Of a stretch of 64,000 nt of DNA, positions 42,128 to 56,763 are shown piece by piece. The DNA lies in contig MCFG01000228.1 of assembly GCA_002104895.1 (NCBI GenBank), positions 1 to 64,000 of the forward strand, read 5' to 3'. The DNA is from Anaeromyces robustus. Taxonomy: Eukaryota; Neocallimastigomycota; Neocallimastigomycetes; Neocallimastigales; Neocallimastigaceae. A program made the translations under genes and the position numbers. The notes beneath the pieces are model-generated. The model was not told the DNA's origin and searched no databases. It saw nothing but the letters and a program-made list of their open reading frames with translations. The first letter of the stretch is position 1. Every line of letters begins with the position of its first letter.

Positions 42128-45100
42128 TTACTTCTTTTTCTTTTTGTCACCACTCTTTCCTGATTTAGAAGATTTACCAGCTTTTTTAGTGGCTCCAGAT
42201 TTAGATTTAGAACTAGATTTAGCACTAGATTTCTTTTTACCACTTCCTTTCTTTCCTTTCTTTCCTTTTTTACCACGTTTCTTAGACTATTATTTATTTA
42301 TAAATAAAAAAAAAAATAAAAATAAATATATAAATAATTATATTATTATCAATTATCGCTATTATTATTATTATTATTATTATTAATCTAAATCATAATT
42401 ATATTGTTATTATTCTCATAAATTATAAATTATTATTATCTACTTTTATTATAATTATTAATTATTATTATTATATTGTTTAATAATTATAATTCCATAT
42501 TATTAAAGCATTATACATAATTATAATATTGAACGAATATATATAGGTTATATATTATATAAAATAAAATAATATTATAAAAAATATTAAATAAAAATTT
42601 AAAATATATATTTACTACTCGGAATGGACCATGACTAGCATAGAATTTCTTCCAAACTCTTTGAATACGAAGGGCATTATTATTCCAGGTTATTACTCGA
42701 ATTTTTTCTAAACGCTATATTTTTTTTTTTTTATTTTTATTTAATTTAATTATATAAATATAAATAAATATATATGTATATATAATAATGTTTAACAAAC
42801 AAACAAATAAATAAATAAATAAATATATAAATATATAAATAAATAAATATATATAAATAAATAAATAAATATATATATAAATAAATAAATAAATAAATAA
42901 ATATATAAATAAATAAATAAATATATAAATATATATATTTATTTATATAATGATTTTTGTTGAAAATATATGATATAAAAATATAAATACCTCTGCCTCT
43001 AATTTTTCTATTTCTTTTCTTTTTTCTATCTTGTCATATTCTTCAGATATTTCATTAAATCTTTCTTTTTGTATAGATAAAGCTTGATTTCCTTCATTGT
43101 ATCGTTTCTATGAATATATATTATTATAGACAAAAATATAAATATATTAATAAATATTATATTATCATATTTATCATATATAATATAATATAATAAATAA
43201 AATATATCAATTTGATCATTTAATAGTTATATTATTATTCATTATTATTATTTATTATTATTATTATTATATTTACAATAAGATTTTCTAATTCTTCATG
43301 TCGTTCTCCAACTTCTTGATCATATTTATGAATCCAATTTTCAACTTCACTTTCTACTTTATAAGATTTCTTACGTAAATTTAATTCTTCTTCACTATGT
43401 TGTTGTTGTAATTCAATATATTGTTTTTCAAGTAATTCAATTTCAGCTTTTAAAGCATCCGTCTATACAATTTAAATTTTTAAAAATAATAATCATAATT
43501 AATAAATAATAAATAAAATAAGATAATATAAAACAAATAAATAGGTTTATATTATTATATGATTATTGGAAATAATAATTGTTTCATATTATTATGATTC
43601 AAAAAAAACGAAATATTATATTACAAAATTATATAATGATAATAAACATAAATGTATTTACAAAAATATAAATTTATTATATATTTTATATATTTTACAG
43701 AAAAAAAAAAAAAGACTTTACTTTTTGTTTAGAAAGCATTTTTACTCCTTCATTTTTTTTATTAGAGGTATTAAATATTCTTTGTTTTGTTTTATCAGAA
43801 TTAATTCTTAAAGATTCTAAATCATTAGATAATTTATCAATAACTTTTTCTTTTTCTTTATTTTCATGAAAACGTTTCATATTAATTTCATTTAATGAAT
43901 TTTGAACAATATTGATTTGTTTATTTGCCTTAATATTATAATGAATTTTTAGTTTTTTTTTTTTTTTAGTTGTTGTTATTGTTATTATTATATTTTAATG
44001 AATGATCATTATCATATAATATTAAATTTTATTAATATGTATAATTTCATTTTTTTTTTTTTTTTATAATTATTTATAAAAAAAATATTAACAAATAATA
44101 TACATATATATATAATAAAATAAAAATTTAATAATATTATATATTTATTTTTAATATCTATAATATTTATTATAATTTCTTTTTTTTTCTTTTTTATTTA
44201 AATAAATAATTACTTGTTCCTCTTTTATAAGTATACGTTCTATTTTTTTTTGTTGTCTTTGTTCTTCTTCCACGGATTCCATTAAACGTTCTTCAAAAAA
44301 TACTTTTATTTCTTTAATATACATTTCAAATTTTTTACATGATTTTTCATGTTGATATTCTAATTTAATATCTTTTAACGTTGATTTGCTGGATATATTC
44401 ATTCCTATTTCTTCTTCTTCATCTTCTTTTCTTCTTTTATAGGATTGATATAATCGATGAAATAATGCTTTATCTTGCATAAATATTCTATAAATACGTC
44501 TTATAATAGTTTTATATTGATATGCTAATTCTGTATAACTTTCCTTTTTTTTTTTTTTTTTTTTTTTTTTATGTATTTATATTATGAATAAATAATAAAA
44601 AGGCAGTATTAATAGTTAAAATAAAAAACAAAAAAAGAGTATTAAATATAATAATATTATTAATAAAAAAGAAAAAAAAATTAGTAAAGAATCTAAAAAA
44701 ATAATATTATAATTAATATATATATTACAATTCTAAATTATATGATAGAATATTATTATTATTATTATTATTATTATTGTTCATTTAAAAAATAATTATA
44801 TTAAAAAAAAAATTTACATCAGTTTTTTTATCAATTCCTTTTTCATCACATCTTTTTTCTTGTGCTAATAATTCCTTTTCTATATCTTTATAAATCTGTT
44901 TTTTTTTTTTTTTTTGTTTGTTTATATATATATGTATATAATATAAAAAAAAGTATAATATATAAATATTATATACACAATATATATAAATCATATTATA
45001 AAAAAAGTATTATTATTATTTATTATGTTCTATTTAAATTTTAACTTTTTTTTATTTTTTTATATACTTTTATATATACCTTTATAATATTATATACTTT

Positions 45101-45532
45101 TGCACCAATATCAATTTTAAAAACAATATCAATATTTTTTGGAATCATATTCAATATAAATATTTTTTTTTGCATTTCATTTACTATACTAATAACACGT
45201 TGAACATCCATAGCTCTCATACGATTTTTTGCATTATCATTTCCAATTAAAGAATCTACTAAATTTTTTAATACATCTTTACTTTCATCACTTATGGACT
45301 TTTTTTTTTTATCCACTTTTACTTGACCTACTATAGTATTTGGAAGTTTTAAAATAGAGGATGCAGTCGTCGTTGTTTCTAAATTATTATTATTATTGTT
45401 ATTGTTGTTGTTGTTATTATTATCTTTATTCTCTTTTCCATCTTTACTACTGTTATTTATTCGTTCATTAACATTATTATTATTATTATTAGCTGGATTA
45501 ATCGCTGGTAAAACAAGATTTGCAACTTCCAT
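42128..45532 (-). CDS. DRC10: Dynein regulatory complex subunit 10 (IQ-motif protein IQCD)
   Basis: Eight minus-strand exons, all with phase-0 introns: 45532-45080, 44895-44818, 44543-44214, 43928-43722, 43462-43277, 43107-42991, 42714-42616, 42286-42128, giving 542 residues. After an Asn-rich start, RAMDVQRVISIVNEMQKKI matches the conserved N-terminal helix of the family. The middle is coiled coil. LRKKSYKVESEVENWIHKYD followed by GERHEELENL is the family signature. An IQ motif (ALRIQRVWKKFY, about 471-482) precedes a Lys/Gly/Ser-rich basic tail, as in animal DRC10. The protein is a subunit of the nexin-dynein regulatory complex, which links neighbouring axonemal doublets and controls flagellar bending. 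DRC9/IQCG has a similar layout but fits the signature less well. The protein is longer than animal homologues (about 450) because of Asn runs. Confidence 0.9.
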
Positions 45533-46777
45533 TTTTCTTTCTTTTTTGTTTATTTATTAATTAGTTTCTTTCTTTCTTTTTTATTTATTTGTTTATTTAT
45601 TAATTAGTTTTTTTTTCTTTCTTTCTTTTTATGCCCACAATAAAAAAAATTATTCTTTTTTTATTTAATGCCCACAAAAAAAAAAAAAAAAATATTAATT
45701 CTCAAAAATAATTAATAAAATATATATTATATAATTAATAAGTGTTTATTTAAAATATTGATCTTCTTCAATAGGAATCCTTAAAGTGTAATATTTAAAC
45801 TTAATAATAGATAATCTTCATTTTATACTACTGAATATTTTAAAATATTAATAGATTTTTTTTTTATTCTTCTTAAGATTATTCTTTTTGGGTATATAAT
45901 AAAAGATATTTTCTTAATCTTTATTTAAATTTTTTTCCCTTGATAATAAGTCTGTTGTAAGCACTTATATATATTATTATTGTTTTTTTATAATTATATT
46001 GTAAATTATTATAATATATAATAAATACAAAAAAAAGAATTCATTTCTTAGTTTATTATTTAGTTTATATTATTAGTAATATTGTTTTTTTTTTGTTTTT
46101 TTTTTTGAAAAAAAATTTTTTTATCAACTTTAATTATGACTGCATTGGGAAAATAATTAAATAAAAAAATTTATTTTTTTTATTTATTTATTCTATATGC
46201 TTTTATGTTCTAAACTTTAAAAATTTTAAAATAAAACATAAATTAAAAACTCTTTCAATATATTAAAAAATAAAATTATATTTTTATATATTAAAAAGAA
46301 ATTTGATTTATCCTTGAAAAGAATAAAATAAAATAAAATTAAAATAAAAAACTAAAAAATATATAGATAATATATATGAAATAGATAATTATTTACATTT
46401 GCCAGAACATAAATGTAAATAAATAATTATATACTTTAAATAAAGAAAAAAAAAGAAACATTTATATAATCTATATCTTTACTATGAATTACTGATATTT
46501 ATAATTATTAAAACTAAAAATATTATCTTAATCTTAATCTTATAAATCTAAAGAAAATTTTTATAATAAAATAAAATATAAAAAATATTTTTTATATTTT
46601 TAAATATATTAAAAAATTTAATATAAAATATATAAAATAATTTTTTTATTTTTAATTTATTTTTTCAAAAAAATTTTTTTTTTCTGAATAATATTTTTTA
46701 TGTACCAAAAATATAAATAATATTTAAAAAGAAAAATATATATTATTATTATTATTATATTTCAAATTTCTTAAAAC
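45533..46777. promoter_or_regulatory. Divergent promoter region between DRC10 and the DUF1308 gene
   Basis: About 1.25 kb between two divergent start codons. Close to the DRC10 side, the 10-mer ATGCCCACAA occurs twice, at 45631-45640 and 45668-45677, in otherwise A/T-only DNA. TTTATTTATTAATTAG is also duplicated at about 45550 and 45592. These could be regulatory sites for the flagellar gene or merely a small duplication. Confidence 0.4.
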
Positions 46778-48950
46778 ATGAATGATACATCAAATGATAA
46801 TAATACTATCAAAATTATTAATACTTTAATAAAAAATGCAATATTTTTAATAAACGGTTTTCAAAAATTAAATAAAAATATTAATAAAAATTATATCCTT
46901 ACTGGAAAGTCATTAAAAGATCAGGAACAAAAAGGAATTAATAAACTAATTTCAGAATTAAAATCAGAAAAAAATTATTTAAATAAAGTAACTATATTTT
47001 ATTCATTTATATTTATTTATTTATTTATTTTAGAAGAAAACATAAATTTATATTATTATTATTATTATAATTGTTATTATTATGATATATTTATATTTAT
47101 TAATATTATTTATTAAATAAAAAATAATTTGCAAAATATTAAAAAAAAAAAAAAAAAGAGAGAAAATTTTAATATTTTTAATGTATATTTATATTTATCA
47201 AACAAATAAATTAAATAAATTAATTAAATAAATAACTACAGCTTTTAAAAAGTGAAAATATTCAACCTCCTAATATTTATTGTAGTAATATTCCATATTT
47301 TTCAGCAATCTATCAAGTTGTTTTATCAGAAAAAAATGTCACTAATATTTATGAACCCATAACTTATTATAATGTAAATACGAATTCAAAGGAAACAGTT
47401 AGAATTGATGTCATAAGTGAAAATGGATTACGTTGGATAAAAGTTAAAGCAAGAAATATAAATAATTTAAAAACAAAATTTCAAAATAATTTAGGTACTC
47501 TTTTTTTTTTTTTTTATGCTTTATTTAAAATTAAATTTAAAGTATATATAAATATAAATATATATATATATCTTCATGATATAATAATATATATTTCCTA
47601 ATAAATAATTTAATTTTTATTTATTATATATATTATCGATAAAAATAAAAAATTAACATATAGATAATAATGATATTAATGAAAAAGAAATTAATCATTT
47701 AATAAATTTATTACAAAAAATTAATAATGCCTCAAAACAAAATTTAATTCACTATAAAAAACCTAATTTAATATTAAAAATGGTAAGCAATCAACCAGAA
47801 AAGTTATTACAAGATTCAGAAAATAATATTCAGGATATAAAAAGGAAAAATTTTATACATAAACTTCAAGAACTAGAAATATTATTTGAAAAGTTATCTA
47901 TTAAAAATCCTTTATATGAAAATTTAGAAAATAATAATATAATAATAAAAGAAGAAGAAGAAGAAGAAGAAGAAGAAATAGGAGGAAAAAAAAAGGAAAT
48001 AAATCAATTACCCAATAATCCAATCAATAGTATTCTTCAAGAAAATTATTTATTTACAGATACTTTATTTTTAGATGTAACTGCTTTAATTGCTATTGTT
48101 TCTGATCTTTCAAATTTACCTTGTCAAATTATTTCTTCAGAATCACTTACTCCTATTAAACCATTATATCAACAATATTTGGATGAAAATTCAAATGAAA
48201 TGCCTTCTTTTATGCCATTACTTTATTCATTGATTTATGTTAATACTTTAAATATACATAATAATAATAATAATAATAATAATAATGTTAATGTTAATAA
48301 TGTTAATAATAATTGTCGACATCTAGTAACATGTTTGACAGCGGTAGAAAGATTTTGGAATATTATTAAAATTATTGCAGGACCAAGGGAATTATTACGT
48401 TCTATTCAACTTTTTGATAATTCTGATCCACATCCAAAATTAACAGAAATTATAAAAGAAATGGAAAATACTTTTAAAGAAAAATTTCAAAAAATAATAA
48501 TAAATAGAAATAGTAAAAACAACAATAACAGAGTCAGAAATAGTAGCAATAGTAATAATAATAATAGTGTAAATGATATTAAAGATGATGATAATCAAAA
48601 TATAATAAATGATGGTGAAATTGACGATAATAAAAATATTTCAATTCCAAAAAATAATAATTATAATTATTATAATTATTTAATGAATGGAAATGATATT
48701 AAATATTTGAAAAACCAAGAAAAAATAATGGAAAATGAAATTAATGAAATGAAAAAAGATTTTTTATTAAATATTTATAAATATGGAGTTTTACCAAAAT
48801 GGTTTCCAAAAATAAAAGTTATTAATGATGGACCATCTGATTTATTTATAGATTTAATGTTATCAATTAAAATGGAAAAACAAAAGCAAAAGCAGAAACA
48901 AAAACAGAAACAAAAACAAACTCAAACTCAAACTCAAAAACAGAAAAAAA

Positions 48951-49006
<56 letters not shown>

Positions 49007-49007
49007 T

Positions 49008-49045
<38 letters not shown>

Positions 49046-49681
49046 AATAAAAATAATAATAATAATAATGACAATACTAATAATAATAATAATGACAAAA
49101 ATGATAATAAAAGAAAGAATGATTCAAAACAAAATAATTCTAATACACTTGTAACAATAGATAATAGTAAGCATATAGATAAAAAAGTTAAAATTAATAA
49201 TGATACATTGAAAGAACTTCCTTCATTTAACCCATTAATAGAAAATGATCAAAATAAATTAGAATTATTAGATTCTACTGAAATTGTATTTGGTACAGCA
49301 GAATCATTACATATGACATTAATTACATCAAATGATAAAAAAATTAAACTTATTCTATCTGAATGGAAAAAAAAGAATGAACAAATATTAAAAGAAATAG
49401 AATATAAAATGAGATCAAACAATAATAATGAAATAAAAAAAATTTCATCATCCACTGATACTAATAATAATAATAGTAATAATAATAGTAATAATGATAA
49501 TAATAATAATAATGATGATGATGATGATGATAATAATGATAAAAATCAAAAAAATGACAATAAAGAAAAGAAAAAAGAAAAAATGGAATTACTATCTGAT
49601 AAAATAGAATCTAATATTCAAAATTCTAATTTTAGTTATTGGATTCATCCTCCACGTTCATTAATTGAAATTAGAGTTTTT

Positions 49682-49717
<36 letters not shown>

Positions 49718-49726
49718 GATGAATAA
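46778..49726 (+). CDS. DUF1308 / UPF0415 (C7orf25-like) protein
   Basis: Three exons, 46778-46987, 47242-47494 and 47664-49726, joining in frame to 841 residues. The N-terminal helices (LISELKSEKNYLNKLLKSE) and the segment VRIDVISENGLRWIKVKARN correspond to the start of the C7orf25 family. The DUF1308 parts are DTLFLDVTALIAIVSDLSN (after an acidic Glu run), VVTIFGTAESLHMTLITSN-like residues near 520-540, and SYWIHPPRSLIE near the C-terminus. The family core is about 420 residues; the doubled length here comes from Asn, Asp and Gln/Lys tracts inserted between conserved blocks. No experimentally established activity is known to me; the conserved acidic residues suggest a PIN-like nuclease fold, which is inference. 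It is divergent from DRC10. Confidence 0.85.
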
Positions 49727-52700
49727 TAAATATAAAAAAAAATAAATAAGTAAATAAATATTAATTTAATATTTGATATTTTTTAAAATAAATAAATAAA
49801 AAAAGTATTAATACAAAAGTTAAAGATAATGATTATATTAAATAAATAAAACAGTAATTTTTTTTATCATTATATCTTTTTCAATTATGTCTTAAAAGTT
49901 TTATAAAAAAAAAATTGTTACATTTTTTCGTACAAAATAAAAAAAAAAATTTTTTTTTCCTATTTTTTTTTTATTAATAATTAACCTTTTTTTTTTTAAA
50001 ATGTAAATTAAACTTTAACAATTATAGAAAAAAAAGAAAAGAAAAAAATTTTTGTTTTATTTTTTTCTTCTTTTCTATTATCATGTAATTTTAATCTAAA
50101 AAAATATATTTTATTCTTATATTTCTTATAATTATAATTATAATAAATATATAAGTAAAATGTAAATAAATAATAATTATTATTTTAAATAAAAAAAAAT
50201 AATAAAGTTACCTAAAATTAAACGTAGAAGTATCCTTTCAAAGTCATAAGATAATCTTTTTTTTTTATTATTATTATTATTTTTTAAATACAAATAAATT
50301 TCGGTTTTTTTTTATGTTTAAATTTTTTATTTATTTATTATATTTATTATAAAATCATTTTAATAATAAATAATATAAAACATTTTTTTTTTTAAGGAAT
50401 GACTAATATATTTATTCATTCATTTACTTATTTAGTTATTTATTTAATTATTTATTTATTTATTCATTGAATATTTTAGTTTATATTTTTTTATTATTAA
50501 ATTATTATTAAAAAATTATTCTCATCTCATCTTTCTTATGAATAAATAAATAATAATATTCTTTATATATTATATAATATAATTAATATATATTGATTCT
50601 AATATTTAATTATAAATTAATATATTATTTAATATAAAGATCATTTATATTTATTTATTTATTATTAATAATTAAAGGCACTTCAAAATATAAAAATTTA
50701 ATTATTGATTTTAAATGTAAAATAATTACATTGATATATATTTATAATATATTATAATACATTATAATATATTTTGTTTATCTATTTTAATTTTTTTTTT
50801 AAATTTAGTGATTAGTAGAAATATCAAAAATCAAAAATCAAAAAAAAAAAAAAAAAAATCAAAAAAAAAAAATAATAAATAATTAATAATAAATAAAAAA
50901 AAAAACTTCTTTTAATAATATTTAATAATTAATAAATAATAAAAAAAAAATTAAAATAAAATATTAAATAGTATAGAGAAAAAAAAGAAAGGAATAAAGA
51001 AGATTAAATCATTATTAACAATGAATTAAACTTTTTTTTTTTTTTAACATTCCTTTTTTTTTTATTATTATAAAAAAAATTATAAAAAATGTTTTTAATA
51101 TAATTTACTTTTAAAACAATATAAAACCATTAAAAAAAAAAAAAAAACGAAAAAAAAAAAAAACATTAATATCATATCTAATACATTATTATTTATATAT
51201 ATATAAAAAAGAATATTTTTTTTCAATTCCATTTGAAATATTTTACACAAAGTATTTTATATATATACCTTTTTTTATCGGCAAACGTTTTTTTTCCCCT
51301 CTATTTATTAATATATAATATCAGTTTTTCTATAAAACAAACAAACCAACAAACAAAAAAAAAAAAAAAAAAAAGTAAAGTCTTCACTATAATACTCAGG
51401 AAAAAAAAAAAAGAAAAGTAAATATTATTTATATATATTTAAATTTATATATATATTTATTATAAATTAAAAGTTAAAAAATTATATAATAAAAAAAAAG
51501 TGAAATTTCATTGATAACTAAAGAAGAAAAAAAAAAGAAAAAAAAAAAGTTTTGGAAATAATAACAATAATAAAATATTTTTTATATATAATTTGAAGAA
51601 AGTGGAATATATTTGTGGAATAGATAATATTGAGGATATTTTTACAACCCATTAAAAATAAAAGGAAGTGAAAATAATAATAATAATTGTGATTCCATAA
51701 AATGCATTTCACCTAAAAGAAATTATTTTTTTTTTTAAATTTTTTTTTTTTCTTTACATAATATTTTTCTTTTATATATTAGTTATTCTTATTATATTAT
51801 ATTATTTCTTTTCTTTAAACAGATATCAACATATATATTTATATACCCTCCCAAACTAAATAATTATTTTAAAAAATAAAATAATTTATTATTAATTACA
51901 AAATAAAAAATAAAAGGAAATATATATATAAATATTTTTAATTTTTTTTTTTTTATTACTAATAACTTTTATTAAATTTTTGGAATTTCATTAATAAAGT
52001 TGTAATAAAGAATTAAAAAATAATTAAATAATTTAATTTAATTTAATAAATTATTATATTAAATTAATAATATATATATTCTCTCCTTTTTATTTTTATT
52101 TTTTTTTTTTATTATTATTTATCTTTTATTATTAAAACTATTTAATTTATTAGAAAATTCAAAATAATATACCTATTACAATTTATTAATAATAATAATT
52201 TAATAATATAATAATTATTATTATTTAAAATATATCAACTTCTATGTTTTTCCTTTTTTTAGTTATCAAAGAAATTTTTCATATTAAATATTAAATTTAT
52301 ATTATATACTTAGAAGTTTTCTTTTAATTTTTATTAAAAAATAAATTAATTAAATTAATATTTTTTTTTCTTTGGTTTTTATTTTTTACTTTTTTTTTTT
52401 TTTACTTTTTTTATTTTAAATAATAATTATTGAATAATTATTTTTTTTAATAAAAAAAAAAATACATAAAGTTTAAAAGGATTAAAAGGAAAAGAAAGAA
52501 AAAAAAAATACAACACAACTTTTAAAATAAAATATATTTTCTTTATATCATTTTAACCGAGAACTAGAAGAACAAGGGAATTATAATATATGAAAATATT
52601 TTATTAACAAAATAAAAAGAAAAGTTTTTTCTTTTTTTTTTTTTTTTTTAAAGAATAATACATTTCATACAATAATACATATACATATACACATACATAC

Positions 52701-52928
52701 ATACATATTATATATACAATATATCCTTCAACAAATATATATAAGGTATATATATCATAAATTTTTTAATTATCAATAATAAATTTACACATTTCATAAT
52801 AACTATTAATATAATAGAAAAAAAAAATTCAACAATTTTCTTATATATTTATTTTTGCTTCTATATATATATATATATGTTTTTTAAAGTTTTCATAATT
52901 TATTGAATATATAAAAATATAAAAAAAA
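49727..52928. other. Intergenic region before the hydrolase-phosphatase gene
   Basis: About 3.2 kb between two same-strand genes. A/T homopolymers dominate. A pyrimidine tract (TTTTTTCCCCTC) near 51290 and a less A/T-biased patch at 51590-51720 are the only breaks; the latter holds short open frames without recognisable protein content. ACATACATACATAC repeats occur near 52680-52705 in the probable promoter. Confidence 0.5.
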
Positions 52929-53105
52929 ATGCAAAACATTTATCCAAAGAAAAACAAGCGTTTAACCATTGTAAATTCTCAAGGTCAAAGAATTGTCGGA
53001 ATCTTAGCAGAACGTAAATATTCAAATGTAACGACAGGAAATGCAGAAAATGAAAAAAAAAGACTTATCATTATTTGTCATGGTCTTTTCGGTAAATTTT
53101 AACTT

Positions 53106-53136
<31 letters not shown>

Positions 53137-53652
53137 TTATTAATAATTATTGTTATTTATTATGATTACTACTATTATTATTATTATTAATTATTATTAT
53201 TATAATATATATATAATTATGCATAAATTATAACTCCTTAAATATAATTATAAATTAAATAATTAAATAATTAATTAATTAATTATTTTTTTATTTTTAT
53301 TTATAATATATATTACTATATATATGAATATATATGTATATATATATAATAAATTCAGGTCATAAAAACTATTTATTTCAACCATTATTAGTATCTCGTT
53401 TAGTCTATTCATCTTTTCGTTTTGATTTTCGAGGAAATGGTGAAAGTGATGGTACAATGACTTATGGTGGTATTGATGTTAGTAAAAAAAAAAAATTAAA
53501 AAAAAAAAAAGATAAAAATAATAATCTTATTTTATTGTTAATATTAATATTTATATAAAAAAAATAAATTATAATTAATAATTATTAATTTTAATATATT
53601 TATATATATATATTATTATATTATTATATAAAATCAATATCATTATCATTAC

Positions 53653-53736
<84 letters not shown>

Positions 53737-55105
53737 CATTATTATTATATAATATAGAATGAAATTGAAGATCTAGCGTTAGTTATTAATTATTTCACAA
53801 ATTTAGGTTGGATTATCGTTGGTATTATTGGTCATTCAAGAGGTATATATCTATATATATATATTTATTTATTTATTTATAGCTTTTATGTTGTATAATT
53901 ATTTTGTTTTTGTTTTTGTTTTTGTTTTTTTTTTGTTTTATAATCATATTTTTTTTTTCTAATAAAATAATTTATTGTTTTTGTTTTTATAATCATTTTT
54001 TTTAATAAAATAATTTAATTTTAGGTGCTAATGTTGCATTATTATATGCTTCATCACAATTACGTTTACCTTCTTTACGTTTTGTTGTTAATATAAGTGG
54101 TCGTTATCAAATGAAAGAATCTTTCCAAAAACGTCAAGCAAAACGTTTACCAGATTTATATGAAAAGGTAATATATACATATACAGGAGAAAAAAAAAAA
54201 AACTTAAATATAATATATATATATATATACGTTTATTATAAATAATTGAATAGTTTAATTAACTAACTATTTTTTTATTTTTTTTTTTATTTCTATTATT
54301 TTTTATATATAATATATATAATATATATTAAATATTTATAATATTATCACATAAAAAAATTGTTAATCCATTATTTAAATTTTATATCTATATCTATATA
54401 TATCTATATCTATATATATCTATATCTATATATATTTGTTTTAATTATTTTTTCTCAAATATATATATATATATATAAATGAAATATTATCTTATTATAT
54501 GAAATGAATCAATTCAAAATGAATATTTTGAATTTTTTTTTTTTTTTTTAATCAGGGTTATATTGATTGGGAAATTAAAAGAAAAGGTGGTAAGCAAATT
54601 TATAGAATTTTCCGTGATGATGCAGAAAAATATATGTCATTAGATATGTCAGTTGTTCGTAGAATACCAGGAAATGTTTCAGTTTTAACCTGTCATGGTT
54701 CAGCGGATAAAACTGTACCATTTGAAGATTCAACCAATTATTCAGAATTAATTATATCCCATACTTTACGTATTATTCGTGATGCAGATCATAATTTTAC
54801 ACAACAACCTCAAGTTTTAGTTAATATTATTACACGTTGGGTAGAAGAAGAATTAGGTATTGTATCTTCTATGACTCGTTTTATGAAACGTTATGGTGCT
54901 TATATTAATGTTAGTCGTTTCTTAGCTGTAGATGGTGTACGTAATTTCCGTGATTTTGGTGGTTATCCTGTACAAGATGGTGGTATTGTAAGAGAACGTA
55001 TTCTTTTTAGAAGTGGAGAGTATGTATATATATATAGATTATAAATTATAAATTATAAATTATAAATTATAAATTATAAAAAAAAAAAATGAAAAATGAA
55101 AAATG

Positions 55106-55150
<45 letters not shown>

Positions 55151-56763
55151 TATAATATGAATAAAAAGAAATGATTAGTATAAAAAAATAAAAATGATTT
55201 AATATGAAAATAAATTTTTAATGATCATTATATAATATACATATATATATATTTAAATTATTTTATTTTTAGTTTAAATAATATTACAGAAGAAGGTGAA
55301 ACTACATTACAAAGATTAAGAATTGCAGATGTATTTGATCTTCGTTCTCCACCAGAAGTTCAAAAAAAGGGTATCATCGATGCAAGGTAATAATAATAAT
55401 AATAATTAATAATTATAATAATTATTTTATTAAAAATAAATTTAATAAATTAAATAAATACATTAAATATTTAATAATAAATGATTATTTATATTAATAA
55501 TTTATTTATCTTTTTTTTTTTTTTTCATATATATGAATTATAAATTATATAATTATATTTATTAATTCTGTTTATTATATATTAGTCGTTTTGGTGCCGT
55601 AAGACATCATATACCAGTATTCCGTAATGAAAATTATTATACTCCAGAAGGTTTATCAAAACGTTGGAAATTATATACCACTGGTGGTATTAAAGGTTTT
55701 GTAGAAGGTAAATATATATAAATATATTTATATATATAAATAAAAATAAGAAGTAAAAAAAAAAAAAATAATAGTAAATTTATATTATATTAAATTAATA
55801 AATATAATATTATATTTTTATATTTTTATATTTATATCTTTTTTATATTCATATATTTTTCTTAATTATTATTATTTAATTTCCTTTTTTTTTTTTTTTT
55901 TCTTTAGCTTATTGGATGATCATTAGTCAATGTCATAATACACTTCGTCAAATTATAACTATTCTTTTACAACGTCCTATATCAAAACCTGTTTTAATAC
56001 ATTGTACAGCAGGTAAAGATCGTACAGGTATTATATGTGCTGTATTATTAAGTGCCTTAGGTGTACCAGATGATATTGTTGTTCGTGATTATGCTGTAAC
56101 AGAATTGTTTATGAATGGTATTTATTATTATTACTATTATTATTATATATATTATTAATTATTAATAAAATAATATAAAATAAAATAAAATAAAAAATGA
56201 ATTATATATATAATATATTATTAAATAATATAATAAAATTATTAAATTTTTTTTTTTTTTTTTTTTTTTAATTTATTCATTATTTTCTACATATATATTT
56301 AATTCTAATTTATAATTGTATATATAAATCTATATCAAAAACATAAAATAATTTATATATAATAAATATAAATAATAATAATTCAATTAATTTAACAAAT
56401 AAAATAATAATTATAATGATAATAAATTCAATTAATTTAACAAATAAAATAAATTTAACAAATAAATGATAATAAATTCAATTAATTTAATTAATAGTTA
56501 CTGAAGAACAAAAAAGAGAATATTCTCTTCGTACTAATTCACTAATAGCCCCATCAGCAATTGAATCTATGTTTATATCAAAACCTGAAGCTATGCAACT
56601 TTCATTAAATAAAATACGTGAAATGTATGGATCTATTCCAGAATTTTTAATAAATAAAGTAGGAATTAAAGAAGAACAATTAGATGCTCTTAGAGAAAAA
56701 TTAGTTTGTAGAAAAGGTGGTGGTAGTGATGATAAATGGATGTCAAAATTAGCTAAACTTTAA
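52929..56763 (+). CDS. Alpha/beta hydrolase fused to a tyrosine-phosphatase-like domain
   Basis: Nine exons: 52929-53091, 53359-53477, 53758-53842, 54025-54167, 54556-55019, 55273-55386, 55586-55707, 55908-56117, 56498-56763, joining in frame to 561 residues. Residues 1-275 are an alpha/beta hydrolase: oxyanion region CHGLFGHK, nucleophile elbow GHSRG (Ser about 121), Asp about 221 in GSADKTVP and His about 249 in DADHNF complete a serine-hydrolase triad. From about 285, AVDGVRNFRDFGGYPV, ILFRSGDL and VFDLRSPPEV lead to HCTAGKDRTG (Cys about 436, Arg about 442), the CX5R site of the fungal/bacterial tyrosine-serine phosphatase group (Y_phosphatase3 type). Both active sites look intact. No signal peptide; probably cytosolic. 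The domain boundary falls inside the single exon 54556-55019, so the fusion does not depend on a predicted splice. Substrates cannot be inferred. Intron 2 uses a GTTAGT donor. Confidence 0.9.
53656..53736. repeat. (TTA)n microsatellite in a hydrolase-phosphatase intron
   Basis: Trinucleotide array just before the acceptor at 53757. Confidence 0.9.

Noticed and set aside
42052-42276. Minus-strand frame reading KKERKERKEVVKRNLVLN
   Set aside because: It is a shifted frame of DRC10's last exon; the frame fixed by splicing from 42616 gives the Lys/Gly/Ser tail typical of the family.
51518-51712. Short open frames around 51.5-51.7 kb on both strands
   Set aside because: No sustained frame, no splice partners and no recognisable motif; more likely intergenic sequence.
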